Source: Mucilaginibacter hurinus (GTDB taxonomy: Bacteria > Bacteroidota > Bacteroidia > Sphingobacteriales > Sphingobacteriaceae). From it: 64,000 nucleotides of DNA. Shown here one piece after another: positions 56,357 to 63,977 of the stretch. The stretch is taken from positions 1 to 64,000 of the forward strand of contig NZ_QGDC01000003.1 in assembly GCF_003324525.1 (NCBI RefSeq), written 5' to 3'. How positions within the stretch are numbered: position 1 is the first letter of the stretch; each line of letters starts with the position of its first letter. The position numbers and the translations under genes were made by a program. Under the pieces are notes generated by a model, which was given only the letters and a program-made list of their open reading frames with translations, searched no databases and had not been told where the DNA came from.

Positions 56357-58129
56357 ATGCCACACACATTTCACATCCCGGTTTTAGGCCTGGGCTTTTC
56401 TATTGATACCCCCTTGAAGGTAGCGCGTTATGGTATAACATCAACCGTGTCTATTGTTGATGATGAACTTACTGAGCGTATGCGACGATACCACTCGGAA
56501 CAAAATAGCCTGCCATACATACCTATTAATAAGCAGGACCCAGATGCGCGCGCGCGCCGAATAACCGCCTATCTTAATTTACTTAATGATCTGGTAAATA
56601 AACAATTTGCTGAGCTAACCCAGCAATCAATCGGGCAGGGTAATGACATTGATAAATATTTTGGCCTGCTGCCCGACGGTTCGCCACTTAAAAATCAATA
56701 TTTGGATTTGCTTGTTTGTAGTCCGGCCGAACGAATAATAGCCGAGCACAACCTTAGGCGGCAAATGCGCCCTGGTTGTATAGATGTGAATATCATGTCG
56801 AAAGTTGATAAGATAAATTATAATAGAGAGGGCGATTCTACAGGGGACGAGAATACCGACGCGCTGGCCGCTTTACGGGGCTTTGCAATAAGTAACCTCC
56901 AGTCGTCAGTCATACTGTCTGCCGGCATGAATCCGCGGCTATACAGTTACCTTGAGGCGTTCCCTGATTTTAGTCCGGACAGTAATGGCATAGTACGTAA
57001 GCAGGTAATACTTAAAGTGAGCGATTTTCGTTCGGCTCTAATCCAGGCAAAATTTTTAGCTAAGAAGGGTATATGGGTGCATGAATTCCGTATCGAATCG
57101 GGATTGAATTGCGGCGGTCATGCTTTTGCAACAGAAGGTTTATTACTCGGTCCTATACTTGAAGAATTTAAGCAAAAGCGACAAGAGATGGTTACTGAAC
57201 TGCACCAGATGTATACCACAGCACTTGAGGGACGTGGATACAGCTTTATAGTTAAACAACCACAGCGCGTGAGTGTACAGGGGGGCATTGGCACAGCCCA
57301 TGAGCATGATTTTTTGATACAGAATTACAACCTGGACGGAGCTGGTTGGGGTAGTCCGTTTTTACTTGTGCCCGAAGCCACTAATGTTGACGACGCAACC
57401 CTGAAATGTATTGCAACGGCCGATACCAGCGATTTTTATGTAAGCGCGGCGTCGCCATTGGGCGTTCCGTTTAATAATTTTAAAAAAAGCACTGCCGAGC
57501 AACAGCGTGCCGAGCGCGTGGAGCGTGGCAGACCGGGCAGCCCATGCACCAAAAAATACCTGTGCAGCAATACCGAGTTCACCCAAGAGCCTATTTGCAC
57601 TGCATCGCGCGAGTATCAGCACCTGAAGATAGATCAACTTAAACACGCCGGGCTTATAGAGGAGTTAATTGAACAACAGATAGCTGCTGTGACCGAAAAA
57701 ATATGCCTTTGCGAAGGATTGTGCGCGTCGGCCTATATAAAATATGACATGCTCAAGCCAAAAGAAAACAAAGCAGTAGCCATTTGCCCGGGACCTAACC
57801 TGGCCTATTTTTCAGGCACTTATACACTTGAAGAAATGGTTAAACATATTTACGGCAGACTTAATCTGCTGGCAGGTGTAAGCCGCCCTAATTTGTTTAT
57901 CAACGAGTTAAACCTGTACATAGATCATCTTAAAAAGGACATCAGCTTACATCTTACCAGCTTCGACACTAAAAAGGAAAAGTATATCAATAAATTTAAA
58001 ACGCAGCTTTACGAGGGCATAGCTTATTACAACCAGCTTATACCCCAAATACCCAATCAAACCCGCGAATATCTCAGCCAGATGCAGGCCCACCTTATAG
58101 CTTGCGAGTTCCGGTTAAACACTTTATAA
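56357..58129 (+). CDS. Large uncharacterised protein with C-terminal Cys clusters
   Basis: 590 residues, soluble, no signal peptide. I do not recognise the family. The middle (about residues 180-340) alternates strands and helices like a TIM barrel, with ESGLNCGGHAF (about 250-260), which resembles glycine-rich FMN-phosphate loops of nitronate-monooxygenase-type enzymes. The later part has CTKKYLC, EPIC, then CLCEGLC and AICPGP (about 395-480), enough Cys for an iron-sulfur cluster. It lies between the cbb3 genes and hemN, so a redox role fits. Function unknown. Confidence 0.6.
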   Translation: MPHTFHIPVLGLGFSIDTPLKVARYGITSTVSIVDDELTERMRRYHSEQNSLPYIPINKQDPDARARRITAYLNLLNDLVNKQFAELTQQSIGQGNDIDKYFGLLPDGSPLKNQYLDLLVCSPAERIIAEHNLRRQMRPGCIDVNIMSKVDKINYNREGDSTGDENTDALAALRGFAISNLQSSVILSAGMNPRLYSYLEAFPDFSPDSNGIVRKQVILKVSDFRSALIQAKFLAKKGIWVHEFRIESGLNCGGHAFATEGLLLGPILEEFKQKRQEMVTELHQMYTTALEGRGYSFIVKQPQRVSVQGGIGTAHEHDFLIQNYNLDGAGWGSPFLLVPEATNVDDATLKCIATADTSDFYVSAASPLGVPFNNFKKSTAEQQRAERVERGRPGSPCTKKYLCSNTEFTQEPICTASREYQHLKIDQLKHAGLIEELIEQQIAAVTEKICLCEGLCASAYIKYDMLKPKENKAVAICPGPNLAYFSGTYTLEEMVKHIYGRLNLLAGVSRPNLFINELNLYIDHLKKDISLHLTSFDTKKEKYINKFKTQLYEGIAYYNQLIPQIPNQTREYLSQMQAHLIACEFRLNTL

Positions 58130-58140
58130 TATTTAAAACT

Positions 58141-58185
58141 AAAAAGGGGGGCGGCTTCGCAAAATGCGAAGCCGCCCCCCTTTTT
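58141..58185. terminator. Strong bidirectional terminator
   Basis: A perfect 20-base stem (58141-58160 with 58166-58185) with a GGGGGGCGG core, flanked by A5 and T5 runs and a five-base loop. It separates the convergent unknown gene and hemN. Confidence 0.9.
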
Positions 58186-58205
58186 ATACTTTGATAATTC
58201 CGGCG

Positions 58206-59573
58206 TTATCCCGTCATACTAAACAGCTGTGCAGACGGCTTATCAGCCCATAACCGGGCATCCAACGCCATACATATATTGCGCAAAAAACGCTTGCCGG
58301 TAGGTGTTACCTTAACACGGCACTGGCTCAAGTGCACCAGCCCGTCCGCGGCTAAATCTTCCAGCCGGGCAACACATCCCGGCATACAATCATCAAGCTG
58401 TGAATGCTTATGCCAACTAGTTACGCCTTTGCACATGATATTTTGAATATGGCTGCGCAGCACAAGATCTTCGTCGGTAAGTAAGTGGCCTTTTATTAAT
58501 GGTAACTGATTGTTTTTGATAAGGCTTAAGTACTCCTCAACGGTTTTTACATTTTGGGCATAAGCACTCCATGTGTCGCTTATAGCGGATACTCCAAGGC
58601 CTACAAGCAGTTGCGTATATTGATGGGTGTACCCCATAAAGTTACGGTGCAATTTGTTTTGGCTGTACGCCTGGTACAGGCTATCTGTTTCAAGTGCGAA
58701 ATGATCCATACCAATTTCATGATATCCTAAACGGCTAAACATTTCACAACCGGTTTGGTATAAAATACGTTTCAGGTGCGCATCCGGTAAATGGGCTGCG
58801 GTATAACGGCGCTGGCCCGGCTTTATCCAAGGCACATGTGCATAACTATAAAAGGCGATACGGTCGGGCATTAATTGCCCAACCTGCTCAAGCGTTTCTT
58901 TTATACTTTCCTCCGTTTGCAGGGGCAACCCATAAATTAGGTCGTAATTAACAGATGTATAGCCTATGGCGCGGGCCCGGTCGGTTACATTTTTAACCTG
59001 CTCAAAAGTTTGGATGCGGTTAATAATAAGCTGCACTTTGGGATCAAAGTCCTGTATACCCAAGCTTAACCTGCGAAATCCTAAATCATAAAGCACCTGC
59101 AAATGCGCGGCTGTTGTATTACCCGGATGGGCCTCAAAGCTAAAATCAGCATCAGGATGAATAAAGTTATTTATCAGCAACCCCTTAACCAGCGTTTGCA
59201 GGTTTTGAGGACTGAAAAAAGTGGGAGTCCCTCCGCCCAGATGTATTTCGCGTATAACAGGGCTGCGCCCGAAAATTTGCCTGTACATCTGCCATTCCTT
59301 AAGTACCGCCTCAATATATGGCAATTCAACTTTGTGGTTTTTGGTGATGCGCGTGTTGCAACCGCAGTAGGTGCACAAATTTTCGCAGTACGGCAAGTGT
59401 ATATATAAGCTTATGCCATCGCTGTTATTGGTAGCGTTAAAGGATGCCTTTACTCTTTGTTCCCAATCGTTAACATTAAACGGGGCATTGTCCCAATACG
59501 GAACTGTAGGATAACTGGTATACCGTGGCGCGGCAACGTTGTATTTATTGATAAGATATTCGGGTACCGGCAT
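58206..59573 (-). CDS. hemN: Oxygen-independent coproporphyrinogen III oxidase
   Basis: 455 residues. Radical SAM enzyme that makes protoporphyrinogen from coproporphyrinogen III without oxygen. The cluster motif is C63-x3-C67-x2-C70 followed by GC (YCENLCTYCGC), and the conserved N-terminus RYTSYPT is present, typical of true HemN rather than HemW. LGGGTPTFF follows. It is 10 bases after the lactate dehydrogenase gene and probably shares its promoter with FNR-type boxes, supplying heme for the cbb3 oxidase under low oxygen. Confidence 0.94.
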   Translation of the reverse strand: MPVPEYLINKYNVAAPRYTSYPTVPYWDNAPFNVNDWEQRVKASFNATNNSDGISLYIHLPYCENLCTYCGCNTRITKNHKVELPYIEAVLKEWQMYRQIFGRSPVIREIHLGGGTPTFFSPQNLQTLVKGLLINNFIHPDADFSFEAHPGNTTAAHLQVLYDLGFRRLSLGIQDFDPKVQLIINRIQTFEQVKNVTDRARAIGYTSVNYDLIYGLPLQTEESIKETLEQVGQLMPDRIAFYSYAHVPWIKPGQRRYTAAHLPDAHLKRILYQTGCEMFSRLGYHEIGMDHFALETDSLYQAYSQNKLHRNFMGYTHQYTQLLVGLGVSAISDTWSAYAQNVKTVEEYLSLIKNNQLPLIKGHLLTDEDLVLRSHIQNIMCKGVTSWHKHSQLDDCMPGCVARLEDLAADGLVHLSQCRVKVTPTGKRFLRNICMALDARLWADKPSAQLFSMTG

Positions 59574-59583
59574 TACATTTACT

Positions 59584-60615
59584 TTAAATATTGACAGTAA
59601 CCTTTACTTCCTGCGGAATACGGCAGCTTACAGCGCAAGCGCATGAGTTGCCTACACACTTATCCTGCTGCCAAAGATCAAGGTTGCGAATGGTTTGCTC
59701 CGTAATTTGCTGCAGCGCCTCATGTGTTAAAAATGCCTGGTGAGGTGTAACTAATACGTTAGGTTGTGCTATCAGTTCAGCAAGCAGCGGGTCCTTAACA
59801 TTGTCACTACTATGGTCTTCAAAAAACAAGCCCTTTTCATTCTCGTAAACATCAATACCCAAATAACCTATTTTACCCATTTTTAGAGCGGCAAGGGTAT
59901 CGGCAGTATTTACAAGACCTCCGCGCGATGTATTAAGCAACATCACACCGTCTTTCATCAGGCTTATGCTGTTTTTATTGATTAAATATTTTGTTGATGG
60001 TAGTAACGGCGCGTGCAGTGATACTATGTCTGATTGCTGCAACAACTCGTTTAACGATGCCTGAGTTATACCGGGTGCATTAGCCGGGAAGGCCACATCA
60101 TAGCCAATTAACCTGCAGCCTAACCCTTTAAAAATGGCTGCCGTTGCCAGGCCGATGTGCCCCAACCCGATAATGCCGACAGTTTTACCGCTAAAGTTAA
60201 AGCCCAGGAGCCCGTCTAGTTTAAAGTCAAAATTATTGGCGTGCTTGTTGGCTAAAATAAGCTGCCTGTTGAGTGCAAAAGCCATAGCCACAGTATGCTC
60301 AGCGATGGCCTGCGGCGAATATACCGGTACGTTAGCCAGTTTTATTCCCCTTTCGCCGGCGGCTTGCTTATCAATATGATCGGTTCCTACCGAACGGGTA
60401 GCAATATACTTTATACCCATATCAGCCAGTTTGTGTACTACGGGAGCCGATACGTCATCATTGGTAAATACAACAACCGCGTCTTTCCCTTCGGCATACA
60501 TAACCGTTTTAAGACTAAGGGGATTGGATATCAGCGTAATATCATGCTTCTTTTGGTTGGCCCTGGCCAAAAATTCCTTTTCAAAATTTTTTATACTATA
60601 CGCTACAACTTTCAT
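59584..60615 (-). CDS. ldhA: D-lactate dehydrogenase (2-hydroxyacid dehydrogenase) with Cys-rich tail
   Basis: 343 residues from the ATG giving MKVVAYSIKNFEKEF, the usual family start; upstream in-frame starts lie on the predicted transcription start. NAD motif GIIGLGHIG (about residue 150), catalytic Arg in SVGTDH/SRGG context, Glu and His in the TPHQAF segment. It reduces pyruvate to D-lactate in fermentation. The last 25 residues are unusual: KCVGNSCACAVSC supplies four Cys in ten residues beyond the normal end, a possible metal or redox site. First gene of the ldh-hemN pair. Confidence 0.88.
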   Translation of the reverse strand: MKVVAYSIKNFEKEFLARANQKKHDITLISNPLSLKTVMYAEGKDAVVVFTNDDVSAPVVHKLADMGIKYIATRSVGTDHIDKQAAGERGIKLANVPVYSPQAIAEHTVAMAFALNRQLILANKHANNFDFKLDGLLGFNFSGKTVGIIGLGHIGLATAAIFKGLGCRLIGYDVAFPANAPGITQASLNELLQQSDIVSLHAPLLPSTKYLINKNSISLMKDGVMLLNTSRGGLVNTADTLAALKMGKIGYLGIDVYENEKGLFFEDHSSDNVKDPLLAELIAQPNVLVTPHQAFLTHEALQQITEQTIRNLDLWQQDKCVGNSCACAVSCRIPQEVKVTVNI

Positions 60616-60635
60616 ATTATGCATTTTTATCAATG

Positions 60636-60700
60636 CAAAAATATCTAAGTGTAAGCCAACGGGCCGTGCGTGCGGTCAGGCTAAAAGGTGATATTAATCA
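60636..60700 (-). promoter_or_regulatory. ldhA-hemN promoter with FNR-type box
   Basis: On the minus strand, a perfect -7 element TATTTTTG (60636-60643) lies 55 bases (centre to centre) from the palindromic box TGAT-TAAT-ATCA (60689-60700). A weak TGAC-CGCA-CGCA (60667-60678, 6 of 8) sits at 33 bases. The upstream box begins with the TGA stop codon of the regulator gene. Confidence 0.65.
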
Positions 60701-61747
60701 GTTTTTCATTTTAATCAGGCGATTAATGTCAAGCAAATGAATATGACTCCCCTTTTTCTCAATTAATCCCTCTTCTTTAAAATCAGTTAAGGTCCGACTA
60801 ACCGTTTCAGTAGCCATGCCTGCCATCGAGGCCAGTTCATCACGCAATATTTTAAACTCCGCCGGATTAGACAACTGTTTGCTTAGCCGCACTAAAACCT
60901 GTGCCAGTCTTTTACGTACAGAATTGTAAGCCAACTCAAGCAACTGCTCTTCCTTTTCGCGTATGTTATTGGCGAGTATCTTTATAAATTGCTGGCTAAC
61001 TTCCGGATACCGGTTAATCAGGTTAACAATCATCTCCTTAGGCAGTATGCATACCGCCGAGTCTTCCACAGCTTCTGCAGTTTCGTTAAATACTTCATCC
61101 GCTAGCAGCGCGTTTATGCCTAAATAATCTTCCGGTTTAAACAAACCCGTCATCAGTTCGCGGCCGTCCTCGGCAAGCTTTATGGTTTTAATGCTGCCTT
61201 CCATAACCAGGTACAAACCCTGTGGCTGGTCGCCGTCATAATACAAAACCTGTTTCTTTTTTATTTGCCTTACCTTGCGGCCTTCAATCATGCTTTTCAG
61301 CTCATTAAGGCCTTTGCCGCTTCCGGTTGCAAGTTTTTCAAGGCTGTTTAATGATTTACTGTAAAACTCTTCCAGCTTTTCCTTCTTCCTTAAACGGGTT
61401 TCAATGGCGTTAAGCAACTCCATATCATCAAAAGGCTTGGTCAAATAGTCGTCAGCCCCCATTTCCATACCTTTACGAAAATCAACGCGCTCAGCTTTTG
61501 CAGTTAAAAATATAAAAGGTATGGCTGCAGTATCGGCATTTTTGTTTAGCATATATAATACCCCGTAACCATCAAGCTCAGGCATCATCACATCACATAA
61601 TATTAAATCCGGCTTATGACTAACAGCCAGTTCAACACCTATTTTGCCATTTAGCGCTTGCAAAACGTTAAATCCGGAAAGTCCTAGTATTTCCGCGGTG
61701 CCTTCGCGAATGTCGTCGTTATCTTCAATGATGAGTACAGTTTTCAT
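60698..61747 (-). CDS. Receiver domain fused to CRP/FNR-type transcription activator
   Basis: 349 residues. Residues 1-120 are a CheY-like receiver with phospho-acceptor Asp52 (CDVMMPELDG) and the conserved Lys of TKPF. Residues about 155-265 are a cyclic-nucleotide-binding-type jelly roll (GLYLVMEGSIKT). The Crp-type helix-turn-helix is about residues 290-345, and its recognition helix ETVSR (E314, S317, R318) matches the E..SR that FNR uses to read TTGAT-N4-ATCAA. There is no FNR Cys cluster, so the signal should come by phosphorylation from the kinase gene two bases upstream. Confidence 0.9.
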   Translation of the reverse strand: MKTVLIIEDNDDIREGTAEILGLSGFNVLQALNGKIGVELAVSHKPDLILCDVMMPELDGYGVLYMLNKNADTAAIPFIFLTAKAERVDFRKGMEMGADDYLTKPFDDMELLNAIETRLRKKEKLEEFYSKSLNSLEKLATGSGKGLNELKSMIEGRKVRQIKKKQVLYYDGDQPQGLYLVMEGSIKTIKLAEDGRELMTGLFKPEDYLGINALLADEVFNETAEAVEDSAVCILPKEMIVNLINRYPEVSQQFIKILANNIREKEEQLLELAYNSVRKRLAQVLVRLSKQLSNPAEFKILRDELASMAGMATETVSRTLTDFKEEGLIEKKGSHIHLLDINRLIKMKN

Positions 61748-61749
61748 AA

Positions 61750-62934
61750 TTATATCGGAAATGAAATTGTAAACGATGTTCCCTGGTTTACCTTACTTTC
61801 AAAATGAATCTGCCCGTTCATTAACCCTGCATAGCGGGTAACAATGTTAAGCCCTAATCCTGTGCCCGGGATGCTACCAGTGTTATGCGCCCTGAAAAAG
61901 GGCTCAAACAAATGGGTTTGGTCAGCTTCGGGGATACCTATGCCGTTGTCCTTGATGAGGATGATCAAACTATTTTCAGTTATTTCTGAGCTAAACTCAA
62001 TAAAAGTATTTTCGCCAGAGTATTTTATAGCATTACCTATCAGGTTTATAACGCAGTTTTTAAGTAACGACTGATCAAGAGTGACGACGCTTGATATACC
62101 AGTGTGCTGGTAAATTATATTTTGATTTTGCTTGGCTATCATCTGCATCTCTTCCGTTATCTCCTCGGCAAATTTTACGATATCAAAAGTAGTATACTGT
62201 GGCTCCACCTTACCCGCTTCCAGTTTCTCCAAAGACAGGAAATCATTTAAAATGGTGGTAAGGTGGTTTACAGAGTTTTTTATCTTACCGATATGTTTTT
62301 CGATATTAGGATTATTAAACTGCTGGGCATATTTCTCAATCAATACGGCCGATAACTGTATTGAACTAAGCGGGGTACGAAACTCGTGTGATGCCATGGA
62401 AACAAAACGGCTCTTTAACTGGCTAAGTTCCTTTTCTTTTTCAAGTGATTCGCTTACCTCCTCTTTAGCCCTCTCCAAAGCAAGCACGCTGTTTTTTAAC
62501 GATTGCGTACGCTCTTCAACTTGTTGTTCCAACTGTCCGGCGTATTCAACAAGCCGGGCTTCTGCCTCTTTTTCACGACTTAAGTCATGTATAAACCCGG
62601 TATAAATTTTTCGGCCCGAGTACTGTACTTCGCTCACCCCTAGCCTAAAAGGGAATCTTGTACCGTCTTTACGTAAACCTGTCACCTCGCGCCCTATGCC
62701 AATAATGTGCGGCACACCTGTACGCTGGTACCGGTGTATATATTCATCGTGCCGGTCGCGGTCCGGCGGAGGCATTAGCATGGAAATATTTTTACCAATT
62801 ACTTCATCCGGCGTATACTGGAATAGCTTTGTTGCCGAGGGATTAATAGATTCTATTATCCCGCGTTCGTCGATGGTAATTATGCCATCTATCGCATTGT
62901 CAATTATCGCTTTTAATAATGCTACGCTTTCCAT
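61750..62934 (-). CDS. FixL-like heme-PAS sensor histidine kinase
   Basis: 394 residues, soluble. PAS domain (about 5-125) with DRDRHDEYIHRY and PHIIGIGR: His62, Arg68, His76 and Arg82 align with His200 (heme ligand), Arg206, His214 and Arg220 (oxygen contact) of rhizobial FixL. A coiled-coil linker follows, then HisKA with phospho-acceptor His183 (ASHEFRTPLS) and HATPase (about 290-394) with GTGLGLNIV. Likely an oxygen sensor that signals through the receiver-FNR protein two bases downstream. Its promoter carries the three-box array, so the pair probably regulates itself. Confidence 0.9.
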   Translation of the reverse strand: MESVALLKAIIDNAIDGIITIDERGIIESINPSATKLFQYTPDEVIGKNISMLMPPPDRDRHDEYIHRYQRTGVPHIIGIGREVTGLRKDGTRFPFRLGVSEVQYSGRKIYTGFIHDLSREKEAEARLVEYAGQLEQQVEERTQSLKNSVLALERAKEEVSESLEKEKELSQLKSRFVSMASHEFRTPLSSIQLSAVLIEKYAQQFNNPNIEKHIGKIKNSVNHLTTILNDFLSLEKLEAGKVEPQYTTFDIVKFAEEITEEMQMIAKQNQNIIYQHTGISSVVTLDQSLLKNCVINLIGNAIKYSGENTFIEFSSEITENSLIILIKDNGIGIPEADQTHLFEPFFRAHNTGSIPGTGLGLNIVTRYAGLMNGQIHFESKVNQGTSFTISFPI

Positions 62935-62965
62935 GCACTCAATATAGATAAAATGATTGCCGGTA

Positions 62966-63083
62966 CAAATATCTAAATTTTAAAACGCGGGTTTATGATG
63001 TAAATCAAGCCATAAAAATGATGCAAGTCACATTTCGCAGTGACAGCAATCAGTTGGACGATGATGCAGTTTATACAAATTTG
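62966..63083. promoter_or_regulatory. Symmetric three-box FNR array between divergent promoters
   Basis: Three full-match boxes: TGAT-GTAA-ATCA (62996-63007), TGAT-GCAA-GTCA (63019-63030), TGAC-AGCA-ATCA (63041-63052), centres 23 and 22 bases apart. The leftward -7 element GATATTTG (62966-62973, minus) and the rightward CAAATTTG (63076-63083) flank them. The middle box is exactly 55 bases from both -7 centres; the outer boxes are 32 and 33 bases from their nearer one. Confidence 0.75.
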
Positions 63084-63116
63084 TGAACAATTATTATTGC
63101 ACGTTAAGCCCACAAC

Positions 63117-63479
63117 ATGAGAAATACAACACCACAAGCTCACATTAATACGCCCGTATTATTAACGCTTACAGCACCCGACAAAGGCTTAATAATGCCG
63201 CAAAACCCACGTTGTAACGATGTATATATCCTTGTTAATGAAGCAAAGTCCGCTTTTATTTTTGGTAATAATCGAGTTGTAAGCGAAACCATAGTTAAAA
63301 TAAAGGCTATCGCAGAGGATTTAGGTGTTTACGCCTTAACCGAGATATTGACTGATATACAACGATTAGCGGACAAAAATGCAAGCGAACAAGAATTGGA
63401 ATTCCGTATGGTTGAACTCGACGGCATGCTGGCTTCAGGCATGTTTGAACCAGATGCCCAGATAAAAATCCCGGCATAG
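63117..63479 (+). CDS. HPt-like helical protein without phospho-His, unknown
   Basis: 120 residues. After a variable N-terminus of about 45 residues comes a helical region (about 55-108: VSETIVKIKAIAEDLGVYAL, then TEILTDIQRLADKN and ELEFRMVELDGML) whose spacing resembles a histidine phosphotransfer domain. The position of the phosphorylated His is taken by Lys/Ala, so it could not relay phosphate. It is divergent from the FixL-like kinase and shares its FNR array, which suggests a feedback partner such as an antikinase; this is speculation. The start is not certain; a later Met at 63195 is possible. Confidence 0.6.
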   Translation: MRNTTPQAHINTPVLLTLTAPDKGLIMPQNPRCNDVYILVNEAKSAFIFGNNRVVSETIVKIKAIAEDLGVYALTEILTDIQRLADKNASEQELEFRMVELDGMLASGMFEPDAQIKIPA

Positions 63480-63649
63480 CCACTTGCAAAACAACCTGTG
63501 TCTACCCAAAACAAAATATGTATCAAGGATAATTCCCCGCCGGTACCTTTGATTTTTTTTGCAAGATCCAAACGACAGGAACATACAACGATTTTGGGTT
63601 GCTAGTATCGCTTGTATTAGTACAGGAAATATTTAGCGTGATTAAAAGG

Positions 63650-63892
63650 CTATTCAGAAGCCGGCATTTCTTCCTTTACTTCAAATTCTTTCTCATAAAT
63701 ATATTCCTTACCGTCATATTCCCATTCAAGCATAGCCTTCCATTTACCGCCCGGCAAACCATCAATTGGCACAATGGCCACTTGTTCCGCCTGAGTATCT
63801 ATCGCCAATGCCCGGTTGAGTTCGGGGTTTTTATGGAAAAAATTAATCACTCCTTTAACAGGATGGCAAAAGTGGAATTTTAAGTTTTTCAT
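63650..63892 (-). CDS. FixH-like domain protein without membrane anchor
   Basis: 80 residues from the ATG giving MKNLKFHFCHP; an upstream in-frame start overlaps the predicted promoter. The region NRALAIDTQAEQV..IPIDGLPGGKWKAMLEWEYDGKEYIYEK (two parts) parallels the C-terminal half of the FixH protein at 54727-55149 (VIFTLDTDKYNRVKIPLNGL, then GQWLLTIDWESYKKQYLYK). Here it begins with no signal peptide or helix, apart from the short FHFCHP segment, which could bind metal. It has its own promoter with FNR-type boxes. Function unknown. Confidence 0.65.
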   Translation of the reverse strand: MKNLKFHFCHPVKGVINFFHKNPELNRALAIDTQAEQVAIVPIDGLPGGKWKAMLEWEYDGKEYIYEKEFEVKEEMPASE

Positions 63893-63912
63893 GACCTGGT
63901 ATTTATTATAAA

Positions 63913-63977
63913 CAAATATCGGGTGCATTACACCTTTAGACAATGATATTCGTCACATCTGTTGTTGATGTTATGCA
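63913..63977 (-). promoter_or_regulatory. Promoter with FNR-type boxes before the FixH-like gene
   Basis: On the minus strand, -7 element GATATTTG (63913-63920) lies 33 bases from the box TGAC-GAAT-ATCA (63944-63955, full match) and 55 bases from TGCA-TAAC-ATCA (63966-63977, 6 of 8). The latter is nearly the same as the 55-base box at 55843-55854. Confidence 0.65.

Noticed and set aside
63483..63565. Nine-base inverted repeat CTTGCAAAA ... TTTTGCAAG between the HPt-like and FixH-like genes as terminator
   Set aside because: The loop of 65 bases is too long for a normal terminator, and the stem has only three G/C pairs.
63329..63571. Minus-strand frame containing the peptide ELSLIHI, which recalls translated sequencing-adapter artefacts
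   Set aside because: The underlying DNA does not match an adapter as far as I can tell, and the frame is antisense to the HPt-like gene; treated as chance.
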